Positions 17,383 through 25,172 of a stretch of DNA of 64,000 nucleotides are shown here, one piece after another (the stretch's first letter is position 1; every line of letters starts with the position of its first letter). Origin of the DNA: Cyclobacterium amurskyense (GTDB lineage Bacteria > Bacteroidota > Bacteroidia > Cytophagales > Cyclobacteriaceae). The notes beneath the pieces are model-generated. The model saw nothing but the letters and a program-made list of their open reading frames with translations. It was not told where the DNA came from and did no database searches. The position numbers were made by a program, and so were the translations under genes. The stretch is from positions 1,612,001 to 1,676,000 of the forward strand of contig NZ_CP012040.1 in NCBI RefSeq assembly GCF_001050135.1, written 5' to 3'.

Positions 17383-18013
17383 TTATAATAACGAATTAAC
17401 TATTTTTTTACACTAAATTAAATTTTAAGGTAATAAAATTAACTATTCGTTAATACATGGACTTGGATTTGGGATTATATTAATAGATCGGCAAAAACGA
17501 AGTCGAGGTTAGTTTAAATTTAAACCTATTTTTCGGTTTTAAACATATTTTTTATAAAACGAACCTATTTTTAAACCCTACTTTTAAATAAAACACCTAC
17601 TTCTAAATATATTTTATTATTTTTTAACCCTATCATAATTTAAATACACCGCAACCCAACGCAGTCAACAGCACCAGAACAACATGCCCAACAATCCTAA
17701 ATACGTAAACCCGGCATAAAGAAGAACTTCAGCCCCAACCCTTAACACCCATACCTAAAACTTGAAAACTTATCAAAAACCATAAAGAAGTAAAACCAAG
17801 CACTTACCGCTATCCAAGATCACTTTCTTTGCGCAAGGAGATAAGATTTTGAGTAATTGTAAAACAAGGCAAAATCAATACACGCAGACTTGAAAAATTC
17901 AACGAGCAACACAAAACCCATAAGTCAGACTGGAATTACACCTTTTTTACAAAAAAAACACGATCAAGAAATAAGAAAGTTTACTCATTTAGTAACAGGT
18001 CTCTGCATTAACC
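17383..18013. other. Gene-free AT-rich region between RNA copies A and B
   Basis: No ORF or recognisable fold. Bases about 17515-17640 hold a degenerate tandem pattern of AAACCTATTTTTAAA-like units (for example AACCTATTTTT, CCCTACTTTTAAA, CACCTACTTCTAAA). The rest is low-complexity A-rich sequence. Confidence 0.5.
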
Positions 18014-18046
18014 AAAAAAAAGCTATGAAATAAAATCTCATAGCTT
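18014..18046 (-). terminator. Intrinsic terminator of RNA copy B
   Basis: On - a 10 bp hairpin (AAAGCTATGA with TCATAGCTTT) is followed by a run of T. It is the same position and sequence class as in copies A and C. Confidence 0.85.
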
Positions 18047-18078
18047 TAGTCAATTAACAATAAACCCAAAATAACCTG

Positions 18079-18203
18079 CTGTAGGAGAAGGAGTCGAACC
18101 TCCACGGGGCAGTTAGGAAAAATACGAGCTCGCTATTTTCTTTTTTCTGTGTTCCCCACCCCCGAGACAGGAGGGCATGTCTGCCAGTTTCATCATCCTA
18201 CAG
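18079..18203 (-). ncRNA. tRNA-like structured RNA, copy B (125 nt domain)
   Basis: Same fold and length as copy A. The acceptor stem is fully Watson-Crick (18203-18196 with 18086-18079) where copy A has a G-U pair. The anticodon loop is CUGUCUC (18170-18164), so positions 34-36 read GUC, the Asp anticodon, in a body whose D arm is Leu-like. The variable arm base pair set changes to UGGGG/CCCCG and the apical stem to AAAAUA/UAUUUU around GCGAGCUCG, all still paired. Nearly identical to copy C, so B and C probably arose by recent duplication. Confidence 0.8.
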
Positions 18204-18270
18204 TATATATCATCAATAAAAAAAACTTGCCTTTCATTGACCAAAGACCTTTTGTCTTTGTTTGATATGT

Positions 18271-18301
18271 CAAAGGTAAGAAAAAGATCCGTTAATTAAA
18301 A
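18271..18301 (-). promoter_or_regulatory. Bacteroidota-type promoter of RNA copy B
   Basis: On - the box TACCTTTG (18278-18271) with TTTT 19 bp upstream (18301-18298). Same layout as copies A and C; the leader hairpins lie between it and the tRNA-like domain (18260-18242 and about 18239-18209). Confidence 0.65.
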
Positions 18302-18674
18302 TTATGGTAACAAAAATATTGTTTTTATACATTATTTATATTTTTATAGCTATAATGTTGTCATTTTAAAAAATTCAGACCTAAAAATTGTCTGGTATTT
18401 ACAATATTTAAAATACCTTCAAATCCACAATTAACACCATGACCTTTACAAAAAAATTATTCAAGTTCCTTTCCGGCCATTACAAAGTGAGAAATGGCAA
18501 ATTTAGAATAGAAAACAACAACTAAACCAAAATTTTCATTTTAACTATTTATCAATAAATCTAACCATTGTTATTAATTCATTATTTTTATAGCTAATAC
18601 TTTGATTATAATATATTTTTATTGAACCTTTGTTATTAATTACACATTAGATTAATACCACAACAACTACCACT
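18302..18674 (+). other. AT-rich region before the HAD gene, with a possible 28-residue ORF
   Basis: No recognised gene. A short ORF ATG 18439 to TAA 18525 encodes a 28-residue basic peptide (begins MTFTKKLFKFLSGHYK). It might be a small protein, but only the frame and composition support it. Confidence 0.35.
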
Positions 18675-19487
18675 ATGAAAGAGACGGGATTTTTAATTGA
18701 CATGGATGGTGTCATCTACCGAGGAGGAGAATTGATACCTGGAGCAAAAGACTTCATTCAAAAATTACTGGAAGAAGACTACCCTTTTAGATTCCTTACT
18801 AACAATAGCCAAAGAAACTGCCGAGATGTAGTAGCAAAACTCAGCAGAATGGGAATAGGGGTTGAGGAAAAACATATTTTCACCTGCGCCATAGCCACTG
18901 CAAGGTACCTTGCTTCTCAAAAACCTAATGGCACAGCCTATGTCATTGGAGAAGGAGGCTTATTGACAGCGCTTCACCAAAATGGGTACTCCATCGTAGA
19001 TGATGCCCCAGACTATGTAGTCATAGGAGAAGGAAGAACCATTATGCTGGAATCTGTAGATAAAGCGATAAACATGGTCATGAACGGTGCAAAATTAATC
19101 GCTACAAACCTTGACGCTTACTGCCCAAGCTCGAACAACTCTATTCGTTCAGGCTGTGGCGCTTTTGTTTCAATGATAGAAATGGCAACAGGTAGAAAAG
19201 CCTTTAGCGCTGGAAAACCCAACCCTGTAATGATGAGAATTGCCAAAGCGGAATTAGGAACACGTTCTGCCAATACCATTATGATTGGAGACACCATGGA
19301 AACAGATATACTTGGCGGTGTTCAAATGGGATTCAAAACAGTATTAACGCTCACAGGTTCTACCAAAATAGACGATCTTGAAACCTATGCTTATTCTCCA
19401 GACCATATCATTGCAAGTATTCAAGAATTAAATGACCCAATGGTATTGGAACAAATAGTAAATGGAGACATGGTACTTCAACACTAA
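18675..19487 (+). CDS. HAD-IIA family phosphatase (NagD-like)
   Basis: 270 residues. Catalytic motif I is LIDMDGVIYRG (D9, D11), motif II is RFLTNNS, a C2-type cap follows, and motif IV is MIGDTMETDILGG. The architecture matches NagD/AraL nucleotide or sugar-phosphate phosphatases of the cytoplasm; the exact substrate is not deducible. It stands alone between RNA copies B and C and is transcribed opposite to them. Two hairpins follow the stop. Nothing in the protein suggests a link to the RNAs. Confidence 0.92.
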   Translation: MKETGFLIDMDGVIYRGGELIPGAKDFIQKLLEEDYPFRFLTNNSQRNCRDVVAKLSRMGIGVEEKHIFTCAIATARYLASQKPNGTAYVIGEGGLLTALHQNGYSIVDDAPDYVVIGEGRTIMLESVDKAINMVMNGAKLIATNLDAYCPSSNNSIRSGCGAFVSMIEMATGRKAFSAGKPNPVMMRIAKAELGTRSANTIMIGDTMETDILGGVQMGFKTVLTLTGSTKIDDLETYAYSPDHIIASIQELNDPMVLEQIVNGDMVLQH

Positions 19488-19508
19488 ATCCTTTGCATTG
19501 GAAGATCA

Positions 19509-19590
19509 TTTACTGGTTCTTAAAATTCAAGACCAGTAAAAAACAACTAAAACCGCATCGAAATCAAACTGATTACGATGCGGTTTTAGC
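19509..19590 (+). terminator. Tandem hairpins after the HAD gene
   Basis: The first hairpin (19509-19540) pairs ACTGGT with ACCAGT around an AT-rich loop. The second (19549-19587) pairs AAACCGCATCG with CGATGCGGTTTT and ends in T-rich sequence, a plausible intrinsic terminator on +. Confidence 0.75.
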
Positions 19591-19608
19591 ATTTATAAAT
19601 GAGAGGGT

Positions 19609-19656
19609 TTAACCCGAAATATGCAATAGAAATTCTATTACATAATCCGGGTTAAA
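19609..19656. repeat. REP-like palindromic repeat, copy 1
   Basis: An imperfect 48 bp palindrome whose arms begin TTAACCCGAAATATGCAATAG and end CTATTACATAATCCGGGTTAA. Related copies are at 23883-24104 (split by an insert), 40800-40848 and, degenerate, near 33752-33777. All are extragenic. Confidence 0.8.
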
Positions 19657-19677
19657 AAAAGCCAATTTACTAAGCAC

Positions 19678-19710
19678 AAAAAAAAGCTATGAAACAAAAT
19701 CTCATAGCCT
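19678..19710 (-). terminator. Intrinsic terminator of RNA copy C
   Basis: On - a hairpin pairs AAGGCTATGA with TCATAGCTTT (one G-T pair at the base region) and ends in a T run. Same position relative to the tRNA-like domain as in copies A and B. Confidence 0.8.
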
Positions 19711-19742
19711 TAGTCAATTAACAATAAACCCAAAATAACCTG

Positions 19743-19867
19743 CTGTAGGAGAAGGAGTCGAACCTCCACGGGGCAGTTAGGAAAAATACGAGCTCGCTAT
19801 TTTCTTTATTCTGTGTTCCCCACCCCCGAGACAGGAGGGCATGTCTGCCAGTTTCATCATCCTACAG
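19743..19867 (-). ncRNA. tRNA-like structured RNA, copy C (125 nt domain)
   Basis: Same 125 nt fold as copies A and B: acceptor 19867-19860 with 19750-19743, anticodon loop CUGUCUC at 19834-19828 (GUC at 34-36), long variable arm with the GAGCUC-containing loop, and T loop UUCGACU. It differs from copy B by only a couple of bases inside the domain, but its leader stem has changed to an 8 bp form (UCAAUAAA with UUUAUUGA) that is still fully paired. The 3' tail of about 30 nt before the terminator is identical in all three copies, so the tail may be functional too. Confidence 0.8.
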
Positions 19868-19931
19868 TATATATCATCAATAAAATACTTGCCTTTATTG
19901 ACCAAAGACCTTTTGTCTTTGTTTGATATAT

Positions 19932-19962
19932 CAAAGGTAATAAAAAGATCATAAAATTAAAA
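19932..19962 (-). promoter_or_regulatory. Bacteroidota-type promoter of RNA copy C
   Basis: On - the box TACCTTTG (19939-19932) with TTTT 19 bp upstream (19962-19959). The -7 box is identical in all three copies although the sequence further upstream is not conserved. Confidence 0.65.
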
Positions 19963-20115
19963 TTTTGGCAATAAATCAATTAAATTTTTACATTATAATT
20001 TATATTACAGCTATTATATTGCCATAAATTAATTTTAGATATAATTTTATAGCCTGAAATTAGAAAATCCTTAACGACAAAAATTCTTAGCAGCAAACTC
20101 AAGTAAAAACCTTAT

Positions 20116-20853
20116 TTATTCAGCATCTGGGGCAGTCTTTGAAGAATCTTTTACCAAATATTGAATTTCATCTAGTTCTTCAGCAGACAAGTCCCTCCAT
20201 CTACCTTTGGGCAGGTCTAGAGAAATATTCATGATTCTAACCCGCTTGAGGGCAACGACTTTATAGCCAAGGTAATCGCACATCCTTCTTATCTGCCGAT
20301 TGAGGCCTTGGGTAAGGATGATCTTAAAAGTGTCCTTTTTCAGTTGCTTGACGTAACATTTTTGGGTGACAATATCTAAAATGGGTACACCTTTACTCAT
20401 CCTATCAATAAAATCTCCTTCTATGGGTCGGTTTACTTTTACTATGTATTCTTTCTCATGCGCATTCCCCGCCCTCAATATTTTATTAACAATATCCCCA
20501 TCACTAGTCAAAAGAATAAGTCCCTCACTCGGCTTGTCTAATCTGCCAATATGAAAAATCCGCTGTGGGTGATTGATGTAGTCTACTATATTGTCTTTTA
20601 CTTTTGTGTCTGTGGTACAAATAACACCTACGGGCTTATTGAAAGCAATGTAGACATGCTTTTCTTTTGGTGCGGAGACCACTTCTCCATCCACTTTCAC
20701 CACATCTCCAGGAACAATTTTAGTACCCATCTCAGGCACCTTATCATTAATGGTCACCCTATTGGCCGCAATCATCCTATCAGCTTCTCTTCTGGAACAA
20801 TAGCCAATTTCACTTAGAAACTTATTTATCCTGACTTCACTTTTCACATTCAA
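20116..20853 (-). CDS. rluF: 23S rRNA pseudouridine synthase, RluF type
   Basis: 245 residues. An S4 RNA-binding domain (about 8-60, RINKFLSEIGYCSRREAD) precedes the RluB/E/F-class catalytic domain with HIGRLDKPSEGLILL (catalytic D106) and the QGLNRQIRRMC motif, where Cys is usual for RluF. RluF converts U2604 (and in part U2605) of 23S rRNA. It is encoded 10 bp downstream of ddl on the same strand and is probably cotranscribed with it. A short acidic tail follows the conserved part. Confidence 0.92.
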   Translation of the reverse strand: MNVKSEVRINKFLSEIGYCSRREADRMIAANRVTINDKVPEMGTKIVPGDVVKVDGEVVSAPKEKHVYIAFNKPVGVICTTDTKVKDNIVDYINHPQRIFHIGRLDKPSEGLILLTSDGDIVNKILRAGNAHEKEYIVKVNRPIEGDFIDRMSKGVPILDIVTQKCYVKQLKKDTFKIILTQGLNRQIRRMCDYLGYKVVALKRVRIMNISLDLPKGRWRDLSAEELDEIQYLVKDSSKTAPDAE

Positions 20854-20862
20854 CTATTTAAA

Positions 20863-21852
20863 TTAATGCCACATTTCTTCAATCAGCTCTGTATAGAAAT
20901 CCTTAAGATTCATTCCTACTGCTTTTACCTGCTGAGAGATAAGACTAGTTTCCGTTTGCCCAGGTACAGTATTGATCTCTATAAAATAGAAGTCATCCGT
21001 TTTTGTTTCCAAAAAATAATCCATCCGTACCGCTCCCTTACAATTCAATTTCCGGTAAACTTGTTCGGCTATTTTTTTGACCTTTTCTACATCTCGTTCA
21101 TCCATTCTTCCTGGAGTAATTTCTTCAGAAACACCAGGCTTGTATTTGGCTTCAAAATCAAAAAATTCCTTTGAACTGATGATCTCTGTCGAAGGAAGAA
21201 CGGTAATTTTCCCTTTGGCTTTATAAATCCCTATAGAAAACTCCCTACCACTAACAAATTCCTCCACCATCACCTGATCATCTTCCTTAAAGGCCAAGTC
21301 CAAGGCCAAGTCCAACTCTTCGGCATTTTTCACCTTGCTCATCCCTATACTACTACCTCCACTATTGGGCTTGACGAAAATCGGCAAGCTCAATTTTTCA
21401 AGTAACTCTTCAGCCAACCCATTATAATTTTCAAATAGCTGCACTGATTTGGCCACATGCAAATCAGGAATATCCGCTATGATGTTCTTGGTATAGGCCT
21501 TATTCATGGTAATAGAAGAAGTAAGGGAATCACAGGTCGTGTATGGAATTCCCAACATATCAAAATACCCTACAAGCTTACCATCTTCCCCGGGAGATCC
21601 GTGGATAATATTAAACACCCCATCAAATTTGATCTTTTCCCCAGCTAAGCTTATAGAAAAATCATTAAAGTCTACAGGTATTTTTTCTCCATTTGCAGCC
21701 AAATGATAACAACTGTCTTGATAAACATGGACCGGAAAAACCTCATAACGGTCCTCGTCCAGGTGTTGCGCCACTACAGCAGCACTCTTTAAAGAGACTA
21801 CTGACTCCCCAGTATAGCCTCCCATGACCAACGCAATCTTCTTTTTAATCAT
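20863..21852 (-). CDS. ddl: D-alanine--D-alanine ligase
   Basis: About 329 residues from ATG 21852; a TTG nine bases upstream is less likely. ATP-grasp fold with ALVMGGYTGESVVSL at the N-terminus, the mobile FVKPNSGGSSIGMSKV loop, GAVRMDYFLE and FIEINTVPGQTETSLI with the metal-binding Glu/Asn. It joins two D-Ala for peptidoglycan precursors in the cytoplasm. The Y-type ligase specificity cannot be told from D-Ala-D-Lac by eye, but the context is housekeeping. Confidence 0.95.
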   Translation of the reverse strand: MIKKKIALVMGGYTGESVVSLKSAAVVAQHLDEDRYEVFPVHVYQDSCYHLAANGEKIPVDFNDFSISLAGEKIKFDGVFNIIHGSPGEDGKLVGYFDMLGIPYTTCDSLTSSITMNKAYTKNIIADIPDLHVAKSVQLFENYNGLAEELLEKLSLPIFVKPNSGGSSIGMSKVKNAEELDLALDLAFKEDDQVMVEEFVSGREFSIGIYKAKGKITVLPSTEIISSKEFFDFEAKYKPGVSEEITPGRMDERDVEKVKKIAEQVYRKLNCKGAVRMDYFLETKTDDFYFIEINTVPGQTETSLISQQVKAVGMNLKDFYTELIEEMWH

Positions 21853-21956
21853 TAATCTCAATTTTGATGCGAGTTACAAGAATATTTTGTAAATAAAATC
21901 ATAAATAACTAATTTGATAAACAATTCCACATGGAATTGCGATCTACAAAAAGATT

Positions 21957-22916
21957 ATGAAAGTCCTTTTCTACCTGTGTGTTATTTTACCTCTTGTATT
22001 CTCATGCAATTGGTCTTCAGAGGATCCTCTACAGAGTAAGCAAATCCTGGAGGGCTACCACATTACCACTATTGATTTTGATAAGGCAGGCAATGCATGG
22101 CTGGGAACATTAGATCAGGGATTGATAAAATTTGATGGCCAAAACATAAAAGTATATCCCGAAATCACAAAAATGATTCGAGTATTAAAAGTAGATAGCA
22201 AAAATCAAGTCTTTCTTGCTACTGATGGCCTCGTAAAGTTTGATGGTGAAAATTTCACCCGATACGATCCCAGCAATACCCCTGGTATGGAAGGTGTTGT
22301 TATGGATTTGGACATCGATTCAAAAGACCAGGTTTGGTTTGCCATGGGAGGATTCAACAGCGGCGGATTAGGTAGACTGGATGAAGACGGCCTCACCTTC
22401 TACACTCCGGACAATTCACCTTTAACCGCCCATTGGGTAAGCGGTATAAAGGTAACCCACAAGGATGAAGTATGGGTTTCTTCCCAAACCAGCGTAGGCA
22501 ATGTGGAACTAGCCAAAATAAAAGAGGGGGAATGGAGCCTCTACAATACGGATAACTTAGGCTTTAACCCATATTCCATCACAAATCTGGAAGAAAACAG
22601 CCGTGGAGACTTGGTAGCCGGGATTGATTATTCCTTTTCAAGCTCCAATACCAGTGGTAGGCCACCGCTTTTTACCTTTGATGAAAAGGTAGGCAAGCAG
22701 ATTAATGCCAACAAATCTTTTCAAATTAGCAAAATTCTAGTTGACAGTTTCGATAGAATATGGTGTGCCGGATATACAGGATATGCAATCTATATGCATG
22801 AAAGCTGGTCCTACGATGAAGAAACCTTCAAGGACATAAGCGTATTCAGTATTTCTCAGGCCCCAAATGGCGAAATATGGATGGGCACAGGTGATGGAGT
22901 GTACGTCATTGAGTAA
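21957..22916 (+). CDS. Lipoprotein with two-component-propeller-like (Reg_prop) repeats
   Basis: 319 residues. The lipoprotein signal ends in a good lipobox with C17 (LPLVFSC). The rest is a beta-propeller built of short repeats such as ITTIDFDKAGNAWLGTLDQG, VMDLDIDSKDQVWFAM, KILVDSFDRIWCAG and ISQAPNGEIWMGTGDG, which resemble Reg_prop repeats of hybrid two-component sensors. There is no kinase or other domain, so this is a stand-alone periplasmic or surface propeller. Role unknown; ligand or protein binding is likely. Confidence 0.85.
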   Translation: MKVLFYLCVILPLVFSCNWSSEDPLQSKQILEGYHITTIDFDKAGNAWLGTLDQGLIKFDGQNIKVYPEITKMIRVLKVDSKNQVFLATDGLVKFDGENFTRYDPSNTPGMEGVVMDLDIDSKDQVWFAMGGFNSGGLGRLDEDGLTFYTPDNSPLTAHWVSGIKVTHKDEVWVSSQTSVGNVELAKIKEGEWSLYNTDNLGFNPYSITNLEENSRGDLVAGIDYSFSSSNTSGRPPLFTFDEKVGKQINANKSFQISKILVDSFDRIWCAGYTGYAIYMHESWSYDEETFKDISVFSISQAPNGEIWMGTGDGVYVIE

Positions 22917-23131
22917 TTAGAAAAGTAATTTCAGGAAATTTTAATACCAATGCAGCCCTGCAGCTTCCATTGCGGTGAAGCAATAATACCCTCATTGAAA
23001 GTCTATTGCTATTTAATTCACCAAATCGCTTGTTTAAGGTCATGCTATTGAAAAATCAAACCAGAAATATTTTTTCTTACAACATATTTTTTAAATTGAT
23101 TATAATATAAAACATTATAAACCTTTCCATT

Positions 23132-23632
23132 ATGAAACCTAATATTCAATTTGCGCTTATTTTAATCTTAAGTATAGGAATATTGTCCTGCTCGTTAGAC
23201 GATGATGACAAAGACATTAAAGTCGAAATCTGTAATAATGGTATTGATGATGATTCCGATGGACAAATAGATTGTGCTGATGGAGATTGTTCAGAAGATG
23301 ACAATTGTACAATGGCCGGTTCAGATTACAGGCTAAAAGACAATATTTCTTTTCTTCAATATGGGCTAGCAGAAGCACTGCAATTGGATGCAAAAATCTA
23401 CACCTATAAATCTGATGAGTCAGCAGAAAAGCGTATGGGTTTTATGGCTCAGGATGTACAAACAATAATGCCTGAATTGGTAAGTATAGATAAATCCGAC
23501 CAACATCTAAAACTTAAATACATGGATCTAATGGCCGTTTTGGTAAATGCCATCAAAGAACAACAAAAAATAATTGAAGCCAACCAACGGCAAATAGAAA
23601 TGCTTAATTGTGAAATCGAGATGCTAGAGTAA
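23132..23632 (+). CDS. Small lipoprotein with S74-type intramolecular chaperone domain
   Basis: 166 residues. Lipobox GILSC (C20), then an acidic Cys-containing stretch (about 32-60: ICNNGIDDDSDGQIDC) that resembles MopE/Ca-binding repeats. The Peptidase_S74 (endosialidase chaperone) domain starts at SDYRLKDNI, with the expected self-cleavage point between S64 and D65, and continues with MGFMAQDVQTIMPELV and LKYMDLMAVLVNAIKEQ. The C-terminus is a trimer-type coiled coil. In tail spikes this domain guides trimerisation and then cuts itself off; here only a short lipid-anchored stub would stay behind. Confidence 0.85.
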   Translation: MKPNIQFALILILSIGILSCSLDDDDKDIKVEICNNGIDDDSDGQIDCADGDCSEDDNCTMAGSDYRLKDNISFLQYGLAEALQLDAKIYTYKSDESAEKRMGFMAQDVQTIMPELVSIDKSDQHLKLKYMDLMAVLVNAIKEQQKIIEANQRQIEMLNCEIEMLE

Positions 23633-24095
23633 TACTAGAAATAAGTACCTAAACCTTCCTCCTACTACCAATACCAACCGAAAGTATACTCCATTGCGCT
23701 TTAGCTTGGGATTTCACCAAGTGTGGAGAGGTTTTTCGATTAAAGGAGCCAAGGATTTAAGGACATGTTCCTTTGGGAACCATAAGAGGGGTGTAATACC
23801 GCTTATATGTAAATCAATTGCCACAAAAAAAGCCATCTTCAATAAAAGATGGCTTTTTTTGTCTGTTTTATAAAATCCTCTGTTAAACTCGGATTATGTA
23901 ATAGGCTTTCTCCGTCCTGACAATGTCAGGGGTGAAGCCTGTCCCGTGTTTACGGGAAGTGTTGCAATTGCAAGAAAATCAGGCTGTTTGGAGATTTTAG
24001 CATAGCACCGCTATAGTGAAATTGAAAACAATAACGAAGTGGCTGATTTTAGAGCGATTTCAGCACGTAATAGAATGTCTATTGCATATTTCGGG
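23633..24095. other. Intergenic region with terminator and composite repeat
   Basis: No gene. It contains the terminator at 23825-23860 and the split palindromic element that starts at 23883. The 23640-23810 part has nothing I can identify. Confidence 0.6.
23825..23860 (+). terminator. Bidirectional intrinsic terminator
   Basis: Arms AAAAAAAGCCATCTT and AAGATGGCTTTTTTT flank a 6-base loop. It ends the S74 lipoprotein gene on + and can stop transcripts coming from the other side. Confidence 0.85.
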
Positions 24096-24104
24096 TTAAA
24101 CCCT
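23883..24104. repeat. Composite palindromic repeat: REP halves around a 150 bp insert
   Basis: The left half (23883-23905, ends GGATTATGTAATAGG) and the right half (24064-24104, TAATAGAATGTCTATTGCAT then TTTCGGGTTAA) match the two arms of the 48 bp REP. The insert holds several hairpins: CCTGACAATGTCAGG, CCCGTGTTTACGGG and CTGATTTTAGAGCGATTTCAG. It looks like a longer, MITE-like version of the same repeat. Confidence 0.7.
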
Positions 24105-25163
24105 TTCCAGCTTAACTGGATAGGTTTTTTGTGAGGCCCATTGTGGAACGTAAATGTTCTCATCTCTGTCTACACAGACATCATGGGGATGCATAAATCC
24201 CTGGAAGCTCATGTCTTTGCGTTGTTCCTGAAGTTCTCCATTTACATATTCCGGAGCAGTACCTCCTGGAGTGGAGACTACCTGGTCATTTTTGTCCAAA
24301 ATGGTGATATAACCGGAATTTGGATAGGCTTGCGTGGTACTTCTGTAGACAGCAGCATAGACATTGTCTCCTCTCAATACAGGACGACAAACAAATGAAC
24401 CTGGTGTAGGAATTGTTTTAATGTATTTTCCATCCAAGGTAAAACGCTTGTATTGCATATTGCCCCTATCTGTAATTAATAAAGTAGGGTTGCTTTTGTC
24501 TCTTGTGTCCACCAATATTCCGTGGCAGCAGTTAAAGGTTTCATTGGTTTCTCCTTTGCCACCAAACTGACGAATCAATTCCCCTTTGGCATTGTATTGG
24601 GTCACGTAGTTTAAACCGTATCCATCTACAATGTAAATATCGCCGTTGGCAGGGTTGATGGCCGTCTCAGTGGGGACAAATTGCTTGGGATAGGCATAAT
24701 TACCCGTTTCTCTTGGGTAATCTATAACCATAATCTCTCTACCTTTAAGGTCAGTTTTGATCACCTGACTACGGGTATTGTCTGAGATATATAAAAACTC
24801 CTCCCCACCTTCATCACTGATAGTAAGCCCATGTGCGCCAGGATAGGTAGACCCCCAGGTCTCCAGCAACTTTCCGGATTTATCATAAATGATGACATTG
24901 TTCTTGGTCTCATTCGTCAAAAGGATCAATCTTCCTTTTGCATCTTCCACCATTTCATGACAATCATTTACAGGATTTTTCACTGGGTCCAAATTGCCCC
25001 AGCCTTCTATGACCTTATAACGGTGAGAACCATGGCCTAGTAAATTGTCTTTTTCCATTGCGTAAGTTTTATTTACAATTATATTGGGAACAACTGCACC
25101 GGCGAGTACGGTCAGACCTGACTTTTTAAGGAATTCCCTTCTTGGGTTTAAGTTTTCTTTCAT
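24096..25163 (-). CDS. NHL-type beta-propeller protein with Tat signal
   Basis: 355 residues. The Tat signal NPRREFLKKSGLTVLAG points to export of a folded protein. The rest is a six-bladed NHL-like propeller (DCHEMVEDAKGRLILL, GAHGLTISDEGGEEFLYI, TAINPANGDIYIVDGYG, PHDVCVDRDENIYVPQW), similar in layout to peptidylglycine alpha-amidating lyase-like propellers; no lyase activity can be claimed. It is the third gene of the - operon, 9 bp after the DUF1501 gene. Its 3' end overlaps the repeat at 23883-24104. Confidence 0.85.
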   Translation of the reverse strand: MKENLNPRREFLKKSGLTVLAGAVVPNIIVNKTYAMEKDNLLGHGSHRYKVIEGWGNLDPVKNPVNDCHEMVEDAKGRLILLTNETKNNVIIYDKSGKLLETWGSTYPGAHGLTISDEGGEEFLYISDNTRSQVIKTDLKGREIMVIDYPRETGNYAYPKQFVPTETAINPANGDIYIVDGYGLNYVTQYNAKGELIRQFGGKGETNETFNCCHGILVDTRDKSNPTLLITDRGNMQYKRFTLDGKYIKTIPTPGSFVCRPVLRGDNVYAAVYRSTTQAYPNSGYITILDKNDQVVSTPGGTAPEYVNGELQEQRKDMSFQGFMHPHDVCVDRDENIYVPQWASQKTYPVKLERV

Positions 25164-25172
25164 GGTACTAAT

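Noticed and set aside
17091..19962. CRISPR array or tandem insertion sequence
   Set aside because: Only three long copies at irregular spacing, no spacers, no cas genes, no transposase and no terminal repeats.
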